This document shows, piece by piece, positions 1 to 8,959 of a DNA stretch of 64,000 nucleotides (position 1 is its first letter; each line of letters begins with the position of its first letter). The notes below the pieces were generated by a model that did not search any database, was not told the DNA's origin, and worked only from the letters and a program-made list of their open reading frames with translations. The position numbers and the translations under genes are program-made. The stretch comes from an uncultured Luteimonas sp. (GTDB taxonomy: Bacteria > Pseudomonadota > Gammaproteobacteria > Xanthomonadales > Xanthomonadaceae), in the NCBI GenBank assembly GCA_938008415.1, contig CALLKI010000039.1:66870-130869 (forward strand). The letters are read 5' to 3'.

Positions 1-529
1 AGGCCAGCGCGCCGAGCACGAAGTACTTCATCGCCGCCTCCGATGCCACCGGGCTGTCGCGGTCGGTGGCGACCAGGGCGTACGAGCACAGCGCCAGCAG
101 CTCGAGGCCGACATACATCACGGTCAGGCTGCCGGCCGAGACCATCAGCATCATGCCGGCCACGGCGAACAGCGCCAGCACCACCAGCTCGCCCTTGTAC
201 AGGCCACGCTCGCGCATGTAGGGCCACAGATAGGCCAGCGAGGCCGCGCTGACCAGCAGCAGCGCCACCTTCAGCACGTCCGAGGCGGTGTCGCGCACGA
301 ACATGCCGGTCATGACCGTGCCCTGGCCCCCGATGCCGCACGCGACCATCGCGGCGGCGCCAAGCAGGACCAGGACGCCCAGCACGTGGGTCAGGAATCG
401 CCGCCTGTCATCGAGGAACAGGTCGAGCATCAGCAGCGCGAACGCACCACCCACCACCAGCAGCTCGGGTGCCAGCGGCGCGACGTCGGCAAGGGTGCGG
501 ACGGGAGGCGTCATCGGTCCGGAAATCAT
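1..529 (-). CDS. nuoN: NADH-quinone oxidoreductase subunit N (5' part; runs off the window)
   Basis: Antiporter-like proton-channel subunit of the membrane arm of respiratory complex I. Only the first ~176 residues are inside the window; the 3' end lies beyond base 1. The visible part is a run of hydrophobic helices (for example LLVVGGAFALLML and MMLMVSAGSLTVMYVGLELL), and the YVGLELL segment carries the conserved membrane glutamate of this family. The start was placed at the ATG at 529, 13 bases after the nuoM stop, with GAGG about 11 bases upstream; an in-frame ATG at 514 (MTPPVRT) is an alternative. It is the last gene of the nuo operon, which supports the identity. Confidence 0.93.
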   Translation of the reverse strand, partial: MISGPMTPPVRTLADVAPLAPELLVVGGAFALLMLDLFLDDRRRFLTHVLGVLVLLGAAAMVACGIGGQGTVMTGMFVRDTASDVLKVALLLVSAASLAYLWPYMRERGLYKGELVVLALFAVAGMMLMVSAGSLTVMYVGLELLALCSYALVATDRDSPVASEAAMKYFVLGALA

Positions 530-542
530 CGCGTCTGCATCC

Positions 543-2054
543 TCAAAGCTTGCTGTTGGCGAGCAGCGCCGCCAGTTGCGAGATCGACGGCTCCATCAGG
601 TCGGTCAGCGGCTTGGGCCACACGCCGATCAGCAGCACGCCGATGGCGAACACGCCCAGCACCACCCACTCGCGGGCGTTGATGTCCTTCAGCTGCGCGA
701 CGTGGTCGTTCGTGACCTCGCCGAACACCACCCGCTTCACCAGCCACAGCGTGTACGCGGCGCCGACGATCAGTGTCGTCGCGGCCACGAAGGCGACCAG
801 CGGATGATGCTGGAAGCTGGCCAGGACCACCATGAACTCGCCGACGAAGCCGGAAGTACCCGGCAGGCCGGAGTTGGCCATCGCGAACAGGACCATGAAG
901 AACGCGAACCACGGCATCACGTTGGCCACGCCGCCGTAGTCCTTGATCATCCTGGTGTGCATGCGGTCGTAGAGCACGCCCACGCAGGAGAACATCGCGC
1001 CGGACACGAAGCCGTGCGAGACCATCTGCACCATCGCGCCCTGCAGGCCCAGGCGCGCGGCATCGAGGTTGCCGGCATCGCGCACCAGCGAGAAGGCGAT
1101 GAACGTGCCCAGGGTCACGAAGCCCATGTGCGAGACCGAGGAGTACGCGATGAGCTTCTTCATGTCGTCCTGAACCAGCGCCACCAGGCCGACGTAGACC
1201 ACCGCGATCAGCGACAGGGCGATCACCAGCCAGGCCCACTCGTAGCCGGCATCCGGCACGATCGGCAAGGTGAAGCGCAGGAAGCCATAGCCGCCGATCT
1301 TCAGCATGATCGCCGCCAGGATCACCGAGCCGCCGGTCGGCGCCTCGACGTGCGCGTCGGGCAGCCAGGTATGCACCGGAAACATCGGGATCTTCACCGC
1401 GAACGCGGCGAGGAAGGCGAAGAACAGCCAGGTCTGCTCGGTCGCCGACAGCGGCAGCGCGTAGAGGTCCGGGAGCTGCCAGCTGCCGCCCTGCAGGTAC
1501 AGGTACACCAGGCCGACCAGCATGAACACCGAGCCGAGGAAGGTGTACAGGAAGAACTTGATCGACGCGTAGACGCGACGTGGGCCACCCCAGATGCCGA
1601 TGAGGATGAACATCGGGATCAGCATGCCCTCGAAGAACACGTAGAACAGCACCGCGTCCACGGCCGCGAACACGCCGACCATCAGGCCCTCGAGCACCAG
1701 CACCGAGGCGTAGTACTGGTTGACCCGGTTCTCGACCGAGCCCCACGCGCCCACCAGCACCAGCACCGTGGTCAGCGTGGTCAGCAGGATCAGCGCCACG
1801 GAGATGCCGTCGGCGCCGAGGTGGTACTGGATGTCGTAGGCCGGGATCCACTCGCGGCGCTCGACAAACTGCATCGCGGCCGTGGCGTGATCGAACCCCG
1901 TGAACAGCGGGATGCTCAGCAGGAAGACCACGAGCGCGACGGCCAGCGACAGCCAGCGCGCGGCCTCCGGGCGCTTCCCGCCCAGGGCCAGGACCAGGGC
2001 GCCGCCGATGATCGGCAGCCAGATCAACAGGGAAAGAAGTGGCAGGTTCTGCAC
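543..2054 (-). CDS. nuoM: NADH-quinone oxidoreductase subunit M
   Basis: Antiporter-like membrane subunit of complex I that contributes one of the proton channels. The 503-residue length fits NuoM. It shows about 14 hydrophobic helices and the conserved glutamate in FFEGMLIP near residue 142, the counterpart of the essential membrane Glu of other NuoM proteins. The start codon is GTG (MQNLPLL). It lies between nuoL (stop 13 bases upstream) and nuoN. Nothing looks damaged. Confidence 0.97.
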   Translation of the reverse strand: MQNLPLLSLLIWLPIIGGALVLALGGKRPEAARWLSLAVALVVFLLSIPLFTGFDHATAAMQFVERREWIPAYDIQYHLGADGISVALILLTTLTTVLVLVGAWGSVENRVNQYYASVLVLEGLMVGVFAAVDAVLFYVFFEGMLIPMFILIGIWGGPRRVYASIKFFLYTFLGSVFMLVGLVYLYLQGGSWQLPDLYALPLSATEQTWLFFAFLAAFAVKIPMFPVHTWLPDAHVEAPTGGSVILAAIMLKIGGYGFLRFTLPIVPDAGYEWAWLVIALSLIAVVYVGLVALVQDDMKKLIAYSSVSHMGFVTLGTFIAFSLVRDAGNLDAARLGLQGAMVQMVSHGFVSGAMFSCVGVLYDRMHTRMIKDYGGVANVMPWFAFFMVLFAMANSGLPGTSGFVGEFMVVLASFQHHPLVAFVAATTLIVGAAYTLWLVKRVVFGEVTNDHVAQLKDINAREWVVLGVFAIGVLLIGVWPKPLTDLMEPSISQLAALLANSKL

Positions 2055-2067
2055 GGGTCGCGTTCCG

Positions 2068-4131
2068 TCAGGTCCAATGGCGGATCAGCACGGCCAGCAG
2101 CACGATCAGGCCGACGATCATCGCGAAGGCGTAGGAATAGAGGTGTCCGGTCTGCAGCCCGCGGATGGCCCCGGAGACCAGGTCCACCAGGCGCGCGCTG
2201 CCGTTGACGATGGCACCGTCGATCAGCTTGCTGTCGACCTGGCGGGAGCCCCTGCCCAGCAGCAGGCCGCCGCCGGCGAAGCCCTTGATCCACAGGTCGT
2301 CCATTCCGTACTTGTTCTCGAGGATCCGGACCGGCACGCGCAGCACGCGGGCCACCTTCGCCGGCAGGTCCGGCTTCCACAGGTACATGACCGTGGCGAG
2401 CACGAAGCCGGCAACCACCAGCCAGAAGGCCGGCGCCAGGAAGCCGTGCAGCGCATAGGCGTTCGGCCCGTGCCACGCGGCCTCCTTCACCTGCGCCACG
2501 CTGTCGTGCGCCGCCTGGACCTCGATCGCGCCGAGGAAGTACGGCACCACCTCGTGGTGGCCGGTCCAGTCGGTCCCGAACAGCATCGGCCCGGCGGTGA
2601 AGTAGCCGACCAGGATCGACGGGATCGCCAGCAGCACCAGCGGCACCGTCACCACCCAGGGCGACTCGTGCGGCTCGTGCGCGCCATGACCACCATGGCC
2701 GTCGTCGTGGCCGTGGTCATGCGCGGCATGACGGAAGCGCTCCTCGCCGAAGAAGGTCAGGTACAGCAGGCGGAAGCTGTAGAACGAGGTCACGAAGGCG
2801 CCCAGCAGCACCGCCCAGTACGCGTAGCCGCCGATCCAGCCCATCCGCTCCGCGGCGTGGTGCGCGGCCTCGATGATCGTGTCCTTGGAATAGAAGCCGC
2901 TGAGGAACGGCGTACCGATCAGCGCCAGCGTGCCGATGACGCTGGTCCAGAACGTGACAGGCATGTACTTGCGCAGGCCGCCCATCTTCCGCATGTCCTG
3001 CTCGTGGTGCATGCCGATGATCACCGAGCCGGCTGCGAGGAACAGCAGCGCCTTGAAGAAGGCGTGGGTCATCAGGTGGAACACCGCCGCCGAGTACGCG
3101 GACACGCCCAGCGCCACCGTCATGTAGCCGAGCTGCGACAGGGTCGAGTACGCGACCACGCGCTTGATATCGTTCTGCACCATGCCGATCAGGCCGGTGA
3201 AGAACGCGGTGGTCGCGCCGATGAACAGGACGAAGGCCAGCGCGGTCTCGCTCATCTCGAACAGCGGCGACATCCGTGCGACCATGAAGATGCCGGCGGT
3301 CACCATCGTCGCCGCGTGGATCAGCGCCGAGATCGGGGTCGGGCCTTCCATCGAGTCCGGCAGCCACACGTGCAGCGGGACCTGCGCCGACTTGCCCATC
3401 GCGCCGATGAACAGGCAGATGCAGATCATCGTCGGCACCGACCAGGCGTGGCCGGGCAGGACCTCGATCGTACGCCCGCCGATCGCCTGGTCGGCGTTGG
3501 CGAACACGGTGGCGTAGTCGAGCGTGCCGAAGTACCACAGCACCGCGGCGATGCCGAGCAGGAAGCCGAAGTCGCCGACGCGGTTGACCAGGAACGCCTT
3601 GAGGTTGGCGAAGATCGCCGTCGGCCGCTTGAACCAGAAGCCGATCAGCAGGTACGACACCAGGCCCACCGCCTCCCAGCCGAAGAACAGCTGCAGGAAG
3701 TTGTTGCCCATGACCAGCATGAGCATCGAGAAGGTGAACAGCGAGATGTAGCTGAAGAAGCGCTGGTAACCCGGGTCGTCGGCCATGTAGCCGATGGTGT
3801 AGATATGCACCAGCAGCGAAACGAAGGTCACGACCACCATCATCATGGCGGTCAGCCTGTCGACCAGGAAGCCGACGTGGGCCGAGTAGCCCCCGACCTC
3901 GAAGAAGGTATAGACGTTGCCGTTGAACGGCGCGGCACCCTGCCACACCAGCTGCCACAGCACGTACAGGGAGAGCGCGCAGCTGACCGCGACGCCGAGG
4001 ATCGTGACCGTGTGCGCGCCCGCGCGCCCGACCTGGCGGCCGAACAGCCCGGCGACGATGGAGCCCAGCAGCGGCGCCAGCACGATGGCCAGCAGCACCG
4101 ACTTGGAGATGGCGATTTCCATGCCCGGCAT
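2068..4131 (-). CDS. nuoL: NADH-quinone oxidoreductase subunit L
   Basis: Largest antiporter-like subunit of complex I, at the distal end of the membrane arm, with the long lateral helix that braces the channels. The protein is 687 residues. The GWEAVGLVSY segment carries the conserved membrane glutamate near residue 153. The C-terminal part contains a strongly histidine-rich loop at 2665-2730 (8 His in 22 residues, around residues 467-489) between two membrane helices; similar His-rich loops occur in other proteobacterial NuoL proteins and may bind metal. The start could be ATG 4131 (MPGMEIA) or ATG 4122 (MEIAISK); 4131 is preferred because it lies 4 bases after the nuoK stop. Confidence 0.97.
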   Translation of the reverse strand: MPGMEIAISKSVLLAIVLAPLLGSIVAGLFGRQVGRAGAHTVTILGVAVSCALSLYVLWQLVWQGAAPFNGNVYTFFEVGGYSAHVGFLVDRLTAMMMVVVTFVSLLVHIYTIGYMADDPGYQRFFSYISLFTFSMLMLVMGNNFLQLFFGWEAVGLVSYLLIGFWFKRPTAIFANLKAFLVNRVGDFGFLLGIAAVLWYFGTLDYATVFANADQAIGGRTIEVLPGHAWSVPTMICICLFIGAMGKSAQVPLHVWLPDSMEGPTPISALIHAATMVTAGIFMVARMSPLFEMSETALAFVLFIGATTAFFTGLIGMVQNDIKRVVAYSTLSQLGYMTVALGVSAYSAAVFHLMTHAFFKALLFLAAGSVIIGMHHEQDMRKMGGLRKYMPVTFWTSVIGTLALIGTPFLSGFYSKDTIIEAAHHAAERMGWIGGYAYWAVLLGAFVTSFYSFRLLYLTFFGEERFRHAAHDHGHDDGHGGHGAHEPHESPWVVTVPLVLLAIPSILVGYFTAGPMLFGTDWTGHHEVVPYFLGAIEVQAAHDSVAQVKEAAWHGPNAYALHGFLAPAFWLVVAGFVLATVMYLWKPDLPAKVARVLRVPVRILENKYGMDDLWIKGFAGGGLLLGRGSRQVDSKLIDGAIVNGSARLVDLVSGAIRGLQTGHLYSYAFAMIVGLIVLLAVLIRHWT

Positions 4132-4135
4132 GCGC

Positions 4136-4459
4136 TCAACCCTTCAACGTGTCGATCTCGGCGACGTTGATCGTGCGCCGGTTGCGGAACAAGGTGACCA
4201 GGATGGCCAAGCCGATCGCGGCCTCCGCCGCGGCCACGGTCAGGATGAAGAACACGAAGATCTGCCCGGCGGCATCGCCGAACTCGCGCGCGAAGGCGAC
4301 GAAATTGATGTTCACCGAGAGCAGCAGCAGCTCGATGCACATCAGCAGGATGATCACGTTCTTCCGGTTCAGGAAGATGCCGGCGACGCTGATGCAGAAC
4401 AGCACCGCGCCAAGCAAGAGGTAATGGCCGAGGGACAGGCCCTGCGCGAACAGCTCCAT
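4136..4459 (-). CDS. nuoK: NADH-quinone oxidoreductase subunit K
   Basis: Small three-helix membrane subunit of complex I, MrpC-like, taking part in the proton path. It has 107 residues, slightly longer than the usual ~100. Two buried glutamates essential in the family are present: CIELLLLS (about residue 43) and AAAEAAIG (about residue 79). Its ATG overlaps the nuoJ stop by one base (TGATG), a sign of translational coupling. The same frame stays open far upstream, but that extension is antisense-like noise over nuoJ and nuoI. Confidence 0.97.
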   Translation of the reverse strand: MELFAQGLSLGHYLLLGAVLFCISVAGIFLNRKNVIILLMCIELLLLSVNINFVAFAREFGDAAGQIFVFFILTVAAAEAAIGLAILVTLFRNRRTINVAEIDTLKG

Positions 4460-5109
4460 CAGTTGGCCCCTCCTTCCGCGGCGCCGGCTTCCCCGGCGGG
4501 CGCCTCCACCGCCGGCTTCTCCGCCGGCATGCTGACCATCCGGATCCGGTCCTGAGCCCGGGTCCGGGCCTGTTCCGCGGGATTCTGGTGCTTGGTGCCC
4601 TCGCGGCGGCGCAAGGTCAGCGTCACCGCGGCGATCACCGCCACCGTCAGGATCAGCGCGGCGACCTCGAACGGCAGCAGGAAGTCGGTGAACAGGCGGC
4701 GGGCCAGCCAGACCGTGTTCGACACGCCCTCGGCCTCGGCCGGGTCGGCCGCGAACGGCGTGGTCCGCGCCTTCACCCCGATCAGCGCCAGGATCTCGAG
4801 CAGCATCGCCACCGCGACCACCAGCCCGACCGGCAGGTAGCGCACGTAGCCCTCGCGCAGCGGCACCAGGTCCACGTCGACCATCATCACCACGAACAGG
4901 AACAGCACCATCACCGCGCCGACGTAGACCAGAACCAGGGCCACGCCGAGGAACTCGGCGCCGGCCAGGATCCAGGTGCAGGCCACGCTGAAGAAGGTCA
5001 GCACCAGGAACAGCGCGGAGTGGACCGGGTTGCGCGCGGTGATCACCGCGAGCGCGGAGCCGACGGTCACCGCGGCGAAGACTAGGAATGCGAGCAGTGC
5101 GAAGTCCAT
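4459..5109 (-). CDS. nuoJ: NADH-quinone oxidoreductase subunit J
   Basis: Membrane subunit of complex I (ND6 family) next to the quinone chamber. It is 216 residues with five predicted helices, including the conserved segment LVYVGAVMVLFLFVVMM that holds the pi-bulge helix important for coupling. The C-terminus is a polar tail rich in Ala, Pro and Glu after the last helix, typical of the longer proteobacterial forms. It starts with ATG 3 bases downstream of the nuoI stop and overlaps nuoK by one base. Confidence 0.97.
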   Translation of the reverse strand: MDFALLAFLVFAAVTVGSALAVITARNPVHSALFLVLTFFSVACTWILAGAEFLGVALVLVYVGAVMVLFLFVVMMVDVDLVPLREGYVRYLPVGLVVAVAMLLEILALIGVKARTTPFAADPAEAEGVSNTVWLARRLFTDFLLPFEVAALILTVAVIAAVTLTLRRREGTKHQNPAEQARTRAQDRIRMVSMPAEKPAVEAPAGEAGAAEGGAN

Positions 5110-5112
5110 GGC

Positions 5113-5601
5113 TTACCTGTAGGCGGCGTCGGCGGCGCGGCGCTCGGCGATCTCGGCCTCGAACCGGTCGCCCAACGCCAGCAGTTGCGGCTTGGTCAGG
5201 ATGTTCTCGCCGCGCTTCTCGAAGTGGTACTCGTGGATGTGGGTCTCGACGATCGAGTCCACCGGGCACGATTCCTCGCAGAAGCCGCAGTAGATGCACT
5301 TGAACAGGTCGATCTCGTAGCGCGTGGTGCGGCGGGTGCCATCGGCACGCGGCTCGGAATCGATGGTGATCGCGAGCGCCGGGCACACCGCCTCGCACAG
5401 CTTGCAGGCGATGCAGCGCTCCTCCCCGTTCGGATAGCGCCGCAGGGCATGCAGGCCGCGGAACCGCGGCGACTGCGGCGTCTTCTCCATCGGGTACATC
5501 AGCGTGTACTTCGGACGGAACAGGTATTTCAGGGTCAGCCACAGTCCTGCCAGCAGCTCCAGCAGGAACAGGCTCCTGAACCAGGAAGCGATCTTGCCCA
5601 T
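5113..5601 (-). CDS. nuoI: NADH-quinone oxidoreductase subunit I
   Basis: Peripheral-arm ferredoxin subunit that passes electrons through clusters N6a and N6b to NuoB. Two classic 4Fe-4S motifs are visible: CIACKLCEAVCP (Cys about 63, 66, 69, 73) and CIYCGFCEESCP (Cys about 102, 105, 108, 112). An N-terminal amphipathic/hydrophobic segment (SLFLLELLAGLWLTL) docks it on the membrane. The length of 162 residues matches the family. I use the ATG at 5601, which overlaps the nuoH stop as TGATG; the frame also has a GTG one codon earlier at 5604. Confidence 0.97.
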   Translation of the reverse strand: MGKIASWFRSLFLLELLAGLWLTLKYLFRPKYTLMYPMEKTPQSPRFRGLHALRRYPNGEERCIACKLCEAVCPALAITIDSEPRADGTRRTTRYEIDLFKCIYCGFCEESCPVDSIVETHIHEYHFEKRGENILTKPQLLALGDRFEAEIAERRAADAAYR

Positions 5602-6698
5602 CACGCGCCCGCCTCGAACACGCCGAAATAAGCCATCAGAGCCACCACCACGATCCAGGCGATGCTCAGCGGAATGAACACCTTCCAGCCCAGCCGCATG
5701 ATCTGGTCATAACGGTAGCGCGGGAACGACGCGCGGAACCAGATGAAGCAGCTGGCGAAGAAGAACACCTTCGCGAACAGCCACCACCAGCCATCGCCGA
5801 GCAGCGTGCCCAGTACCGGCACGTCCGGGATCCACGCCGCCGGGACCGGGGACAACCAGCCTCCAAGGAAGAAGATCGAGGTCAGGAAGCTGACCAGGAT
5901 CATGTTCGCGTATTCCGCCAGGAAGAACAGCGCGAACGCCGAACCGGAGTACTCGACCATGTGGCCGGCCACGATCTCCGACTCGCCCTCGACCACGTCG
6001 AACGGCGCGCGGTTGGTCTCGGCCACGCCGGAGACGAAGTAGATCACGAACAGTGGCAGCATCGGCAGGATGAACCACTCCAGCGCACCGGCGTCGCCGG
6101 ACTGCGCCATCACGATCTCGGTGAGGTTCAGGCTGCCGGCGCCGACCATCACGCCGACCAGCGCGAAGCCCATCGCGATCTCGTAGCTGACCATCTGCGC
6201 GGCCGAGCGCATCGCGCCGAGGAAGGCGTACTTCGAGTTCGACGCCCAGCCGGCGATGATGATGCCGTAGATGCCCATCGAGGTCATCGCCAGCAGGTAC
6301 AGCAGGCCGGCGTTGGCGTTCGACAGCACCATCTTCGCGTCGAACGGCACCACCGCCCAGGCCGCGAACGAGGGAGCCAGCACGATCAGCGGCGCGAGCA
6401 CGTACAGGACCTTGTGCGCGTTGGTCGGCTGGATGACCTCCTTGAACAGGAGCTTGAACACGTCGGCGAAGGCCTGCAGCACGCCCCAGCCCACGTACAT
6501 CGGCCCGTGGCGCACGTGCATCCAGCCGATCAGCTTGCGCTCCCAGACCACGTAGAAGGCCACCGCCAGGATCACCGGCACGGCGATCACCAGGATCTTC
6601 AGCACGATCCAGATCACGACGCCCAGCCAGCCCAGTGACATCAGCCCGTCGTGCATGGGCTGGAGGATGTTGCCCAGGAAGGTCGCGGTATCGCTCAT
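5601..6698 (-). CDS. nuoH: NADH-quinone oxidoreductase subunit H
   Basis: Membrane subunit of complex I (ND1 family) that joins the peripheral and membrane arms and forms much of the quinone-binding chamber. It has 365 residues with about eight helices. The conserved charged loop regions are intact (WERKLIGWMHVRHGP and ETNRAPFDVVEGESE, both close to the quinone site). The start is ATG 6698 (MSDTATFLGN), overlapping the nuoG stop by 4 bases (ATGA); the open frame extends 22 codons further up but that stretch lies inside nuoG and is Arg-rich. Confidence 0.97.
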   Translation of the reverse strand: MSDTATFLGNILQPMHDGLMSLGWLGVVIWIVLKILVIAVPVILAVAFYVVWERKLIGWMHVRHGPMYVGWGVLQAFADVFKLLFKEVIQPTNAHKVLYVLAPLIVLAPSFAAWAVVPFDAKMVLSNANAGLLYLLAMTSMGIYGIIIAGWASNSKYAFLGAMRSAAQMVSYEIAMGFALVGVMVGAGSLNLTEIVMAQSGDAGALEWFILPMLPLFVIYFVSGVAETNRAPFDVVEGESEIVAGHMVEYSGSAFALFFLAEYANMILVSFLTSIFFLGGWLSPVPAAWIPDVPVLGTLLGDGWWWLFAKVFFFASCFIWFRASFPRYRYDQIMRLGWKVFIPLSIAWIVVVALMAYFGVFEAGA

Positions 6699-8959
6699 GC
6701 CGCCCTCACTTCGACACGGCCGCCGCCGAGCGCGGCGGTCGCCCCGTAACCGGATTCCAGCCACGCCACGCCGCGCGCGACGGCGGCACTGACCACGACC
6801 GGCAGCGTCGCCGTGCCGGCGGCGTTGGTCACCTTCGCCATCGCGCCCGTGGAAAGGCCGGCAGCGCTGGCGTCATCGGGATGCAGGGTGACGCGCGGGC
6901 CGGCGGTCAACGGATGCGCCTGCAGCGCGGACGCGCGGCGCACCAGCGCGTCCACGCGATAGATCGCCTGCGACACGGCCAGCTCGAGGCTGCCCTCGCC
7001 CGCCTGCAGGCGGCTGCCGGACTTCACCTCCACCTGGCGCGGCGCGATGCCCGCGCGCAGCCCGGCGAGGTCGGTGAAGTCGAAGCCCACAAGCCCCAGC
7101 TCGGCGCCAAGCGCACGCAGGACCTTCCAGCCCTGACGGGCGTCGCCGGGCAGCCTGCCCGCGGCCACGGCCTGCTGGTCGATGCCGTCGAGGTTGGTCA
7201 AGGTGGCGTCGTTCTCGAACAGGGTCGCGATCGGCAGGATCACATCGGCCACGCGCCGCGTGGACTCGCAGGCGAAGTGGCTGAACGCGACGACCTTCGC
7301 GCCGCCCAGTGCCTTCAGCGCGGTCATCTGGTCGGCGAAGTCCAGGCCCGGCTCGATGCCGTACAGCACGTAGGCGCTGCGCGGCTCGGCCAGCATCGCG
7401 ATCGCGTCGCGCGCGGACGGCAGCACGCCATGACGGGTCAGGCCCAGCGCGTTGGCGCCCTGCGGGATACGGTTGACCGCGCCGTTGCACGCGGCCGCGA
7501 ACGCCGCCGCGGCGGCGCGGATCCCGGCCGCGTGCAGGCCGTTCTCGGCCACCGCGCCGACGATCACCACCACCCGGTTGGCACCGGCGACGGCGGACGC
7601 CAGCCCTGACGAACCCAGGGCGCCGGCCAGCTGCGATGGCGGGACGATCGTCCTGCTGGCGACGTCGAACGCGAACTCGAAGTCCACCGGGTTGACCACG
7701 TGCACCTTCGCGCCGCGGCGCCAGGCCTTGCGCACGCGCTGGTGCAGCAGCGGCACCTCATGACGGAGGTTGGAGCCGACGATGACGATGGCGTCAGCCT
7801 GCTCGATCTCGGCGACCGGCACCGCGAACTGCGCCGCGGCGGCGCCATCGGACAGGTCGCGCTGCGCGATGCGGTGGTCGAGGTTGCCGGTGCCCAGGCC
7901 CTCGGCCAGGCGCACCAGCAGCGCGCCCTCCTCGTTCGAGGTCGCCGGGTGTACCAGGATGCCGAGGCTGTCGCCGGCGTTCCCGCGCAGGATCCGCGCG
8001 GCCTGCGCCAGCGCCTCCTCCCAGCTCGCCTCGCGCCAGTCGCCATCGTCCCCGTTGGACGCGACGCGGACCATCGGCCTGAGCGCGCGGTCGGCCGCGT
8101 ACAGGCCCTGGTGCGAGTAGCGGTCGCGGTCGGACAGCCAGCACTCGTTGACCGCCTCGTTGCTGCGCGGGACCGCACGCAGAACCTCGCCGCGGCGGGA
8201 ATGGGAGTGCAGGAACAGGTTGCTGCCCAGCGCGTCGTGCCAGCCCAGCGATTCGCGCGCGACCAGTTCCCACGGGCGTGCGCGGAAGCGGAACACCTTG
8301 TTGGTCAGTGCGCCCACCGGGCAGACGTCGATCACGTTGCCGGACAGCTCGGTGGTCAGCGGCTTGCCGTCGTAGGTGCCGATCTGCAGGTTCTCGCCCC
8401 GGTACATGCCGCCCAGCTCGTAGGTGCCGGCGACCTCCGCTGTGAAGCGGATGCAGCGCGTGCACTGGATGCAGCGCGTCATCTCGGTAGCGACCAGCGG
8501 TCCGAGGTCCTCGTCGGGCACCACGCGCTTGCGCTCGTTGAAACGGCTGACCGAGCGGCCATAGCCAAGCGACAGGTCCTGCAGCTCGCACTCGCCACCC
8601 TGGTCGCAGATCGGGCAGTCGAGCGGATGGTTGATCAGCAGGAACTCCATCACGTTCCGCTGCGCCTTCAGCGCCTTCTCGTTGCGCGTGAAGACCTTCA
8701 TCCCGTCCGCCACCGGCGTGGCGCACGCCGGCGAGGGCTTGGGCGCGGAGCGGCCGCCGACCTCGGTGTCCACCAGGCACATGCGGCAGTTGGCCGCGAT
8801 CGGCAGCTTCTCGTGGTAGCAGAAACGCGGGATCGGGATGCCCGCCCGGTCGGCCACCTGGATGATCATCGCGCCCTTGGGCGCGGCCAGCTCGACGCCG
8901 TCGATGTAGACGGTGACGTGGTCCGGCGGGAGGTTCGGATTGACCGGCTGCGCGCTCAT
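6695..8959 (-). CDS. nuoG: NADH-quinone oxidoreductase subunit G
   Basis: Large iron-sulfur subunit of the peripheral arm. The N-terminus has the 2Fe-2S (N1b) cysteines at about residues 47, 58, 61 and 79 (FCYHE, CRMC, SPACAT), followed by the His/Cys ligand set HPLDCPICDQGGEC and the ferredoxin-like CIQCTRCIRF with a later CPVGALT. The rest is a molybdopterin-oxidoreductase-like fold with no Mo cofactor signature expected. At 754 residues it is shorter than the ~900-residue E. coli form but usual for this lineage. It overlaps nuoF and nuoH by 4 bases each. Confidence 0.97.
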   Translation of the reverse strand: MSAQPVNPNLPPDHVTVYIDGVELAAPKGAMIIQVADRAGIPIPRFCYHEKLPIAANCRMCLVDTEVGGRSAPKPSPACATPVADGMKVFTRNEKALKAQRNVMEFLLINHPLDCPICDQGGECELQDLSLGYGRSVSRFNERKRVVPDEDLGPLVATEMTRCIQCTRCIRFTAEVAGTYELGGMYRGENLQIGTYDGKPLTTELSGNVIDVCPVGALTNKVFRFRARPWELVARESLGWHDALGSNLFLHSHSRRGEVLRAVPRSNEAVNECWLSDRDRYSHQGLYAADRALRPMVRVASNGDDGDWREASWEEALAQAARILRGNAGDSLGILVHPATSNEEGALLVRLAEGLGTGNLDHRIAQRDLSDGAAAAQFAVPVAEIEQADAIVIVGSNLRHEVPLLHQRVRKAWRRGAKVHVVNPVDFEFAFDVASRTIVPPSQLAGALGSSGLASAVAGANRVVVIVGAVAENGLHAAGIRAAAAAFAAACNGAVNRIPQGANALGLTRHGVLPSARDAIAMLAEPRSAYVLYGIEPGLDFADQMTALKALGGAKVVAFSHFACESTRRVADVILPIATLFENDATLTNLDGIDQQAVAAGRLPGDARQGWKVLRALGAELGLVGFDFTDLAGLRAGIAPRQVEVKSGSRLQAGEGSLELAVSQAIYRVDALVRRASALQAHPLTAGPRVTLHPDDASAAGLSTGAMAKVTNAAGTATLPVVVSAAVARGVAWLESGYGATAALGGGRVEVRAA

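Noticed and set aside
288..4170. Very long plus-strand open frames (up to 756 codons) opposite nuoM and nuoL
   Set aside because: They are antisense to well-recognised genes, rich in His, Gln, Arg and Asp with no family similarity, and arise from the high GC content of third codon positions.
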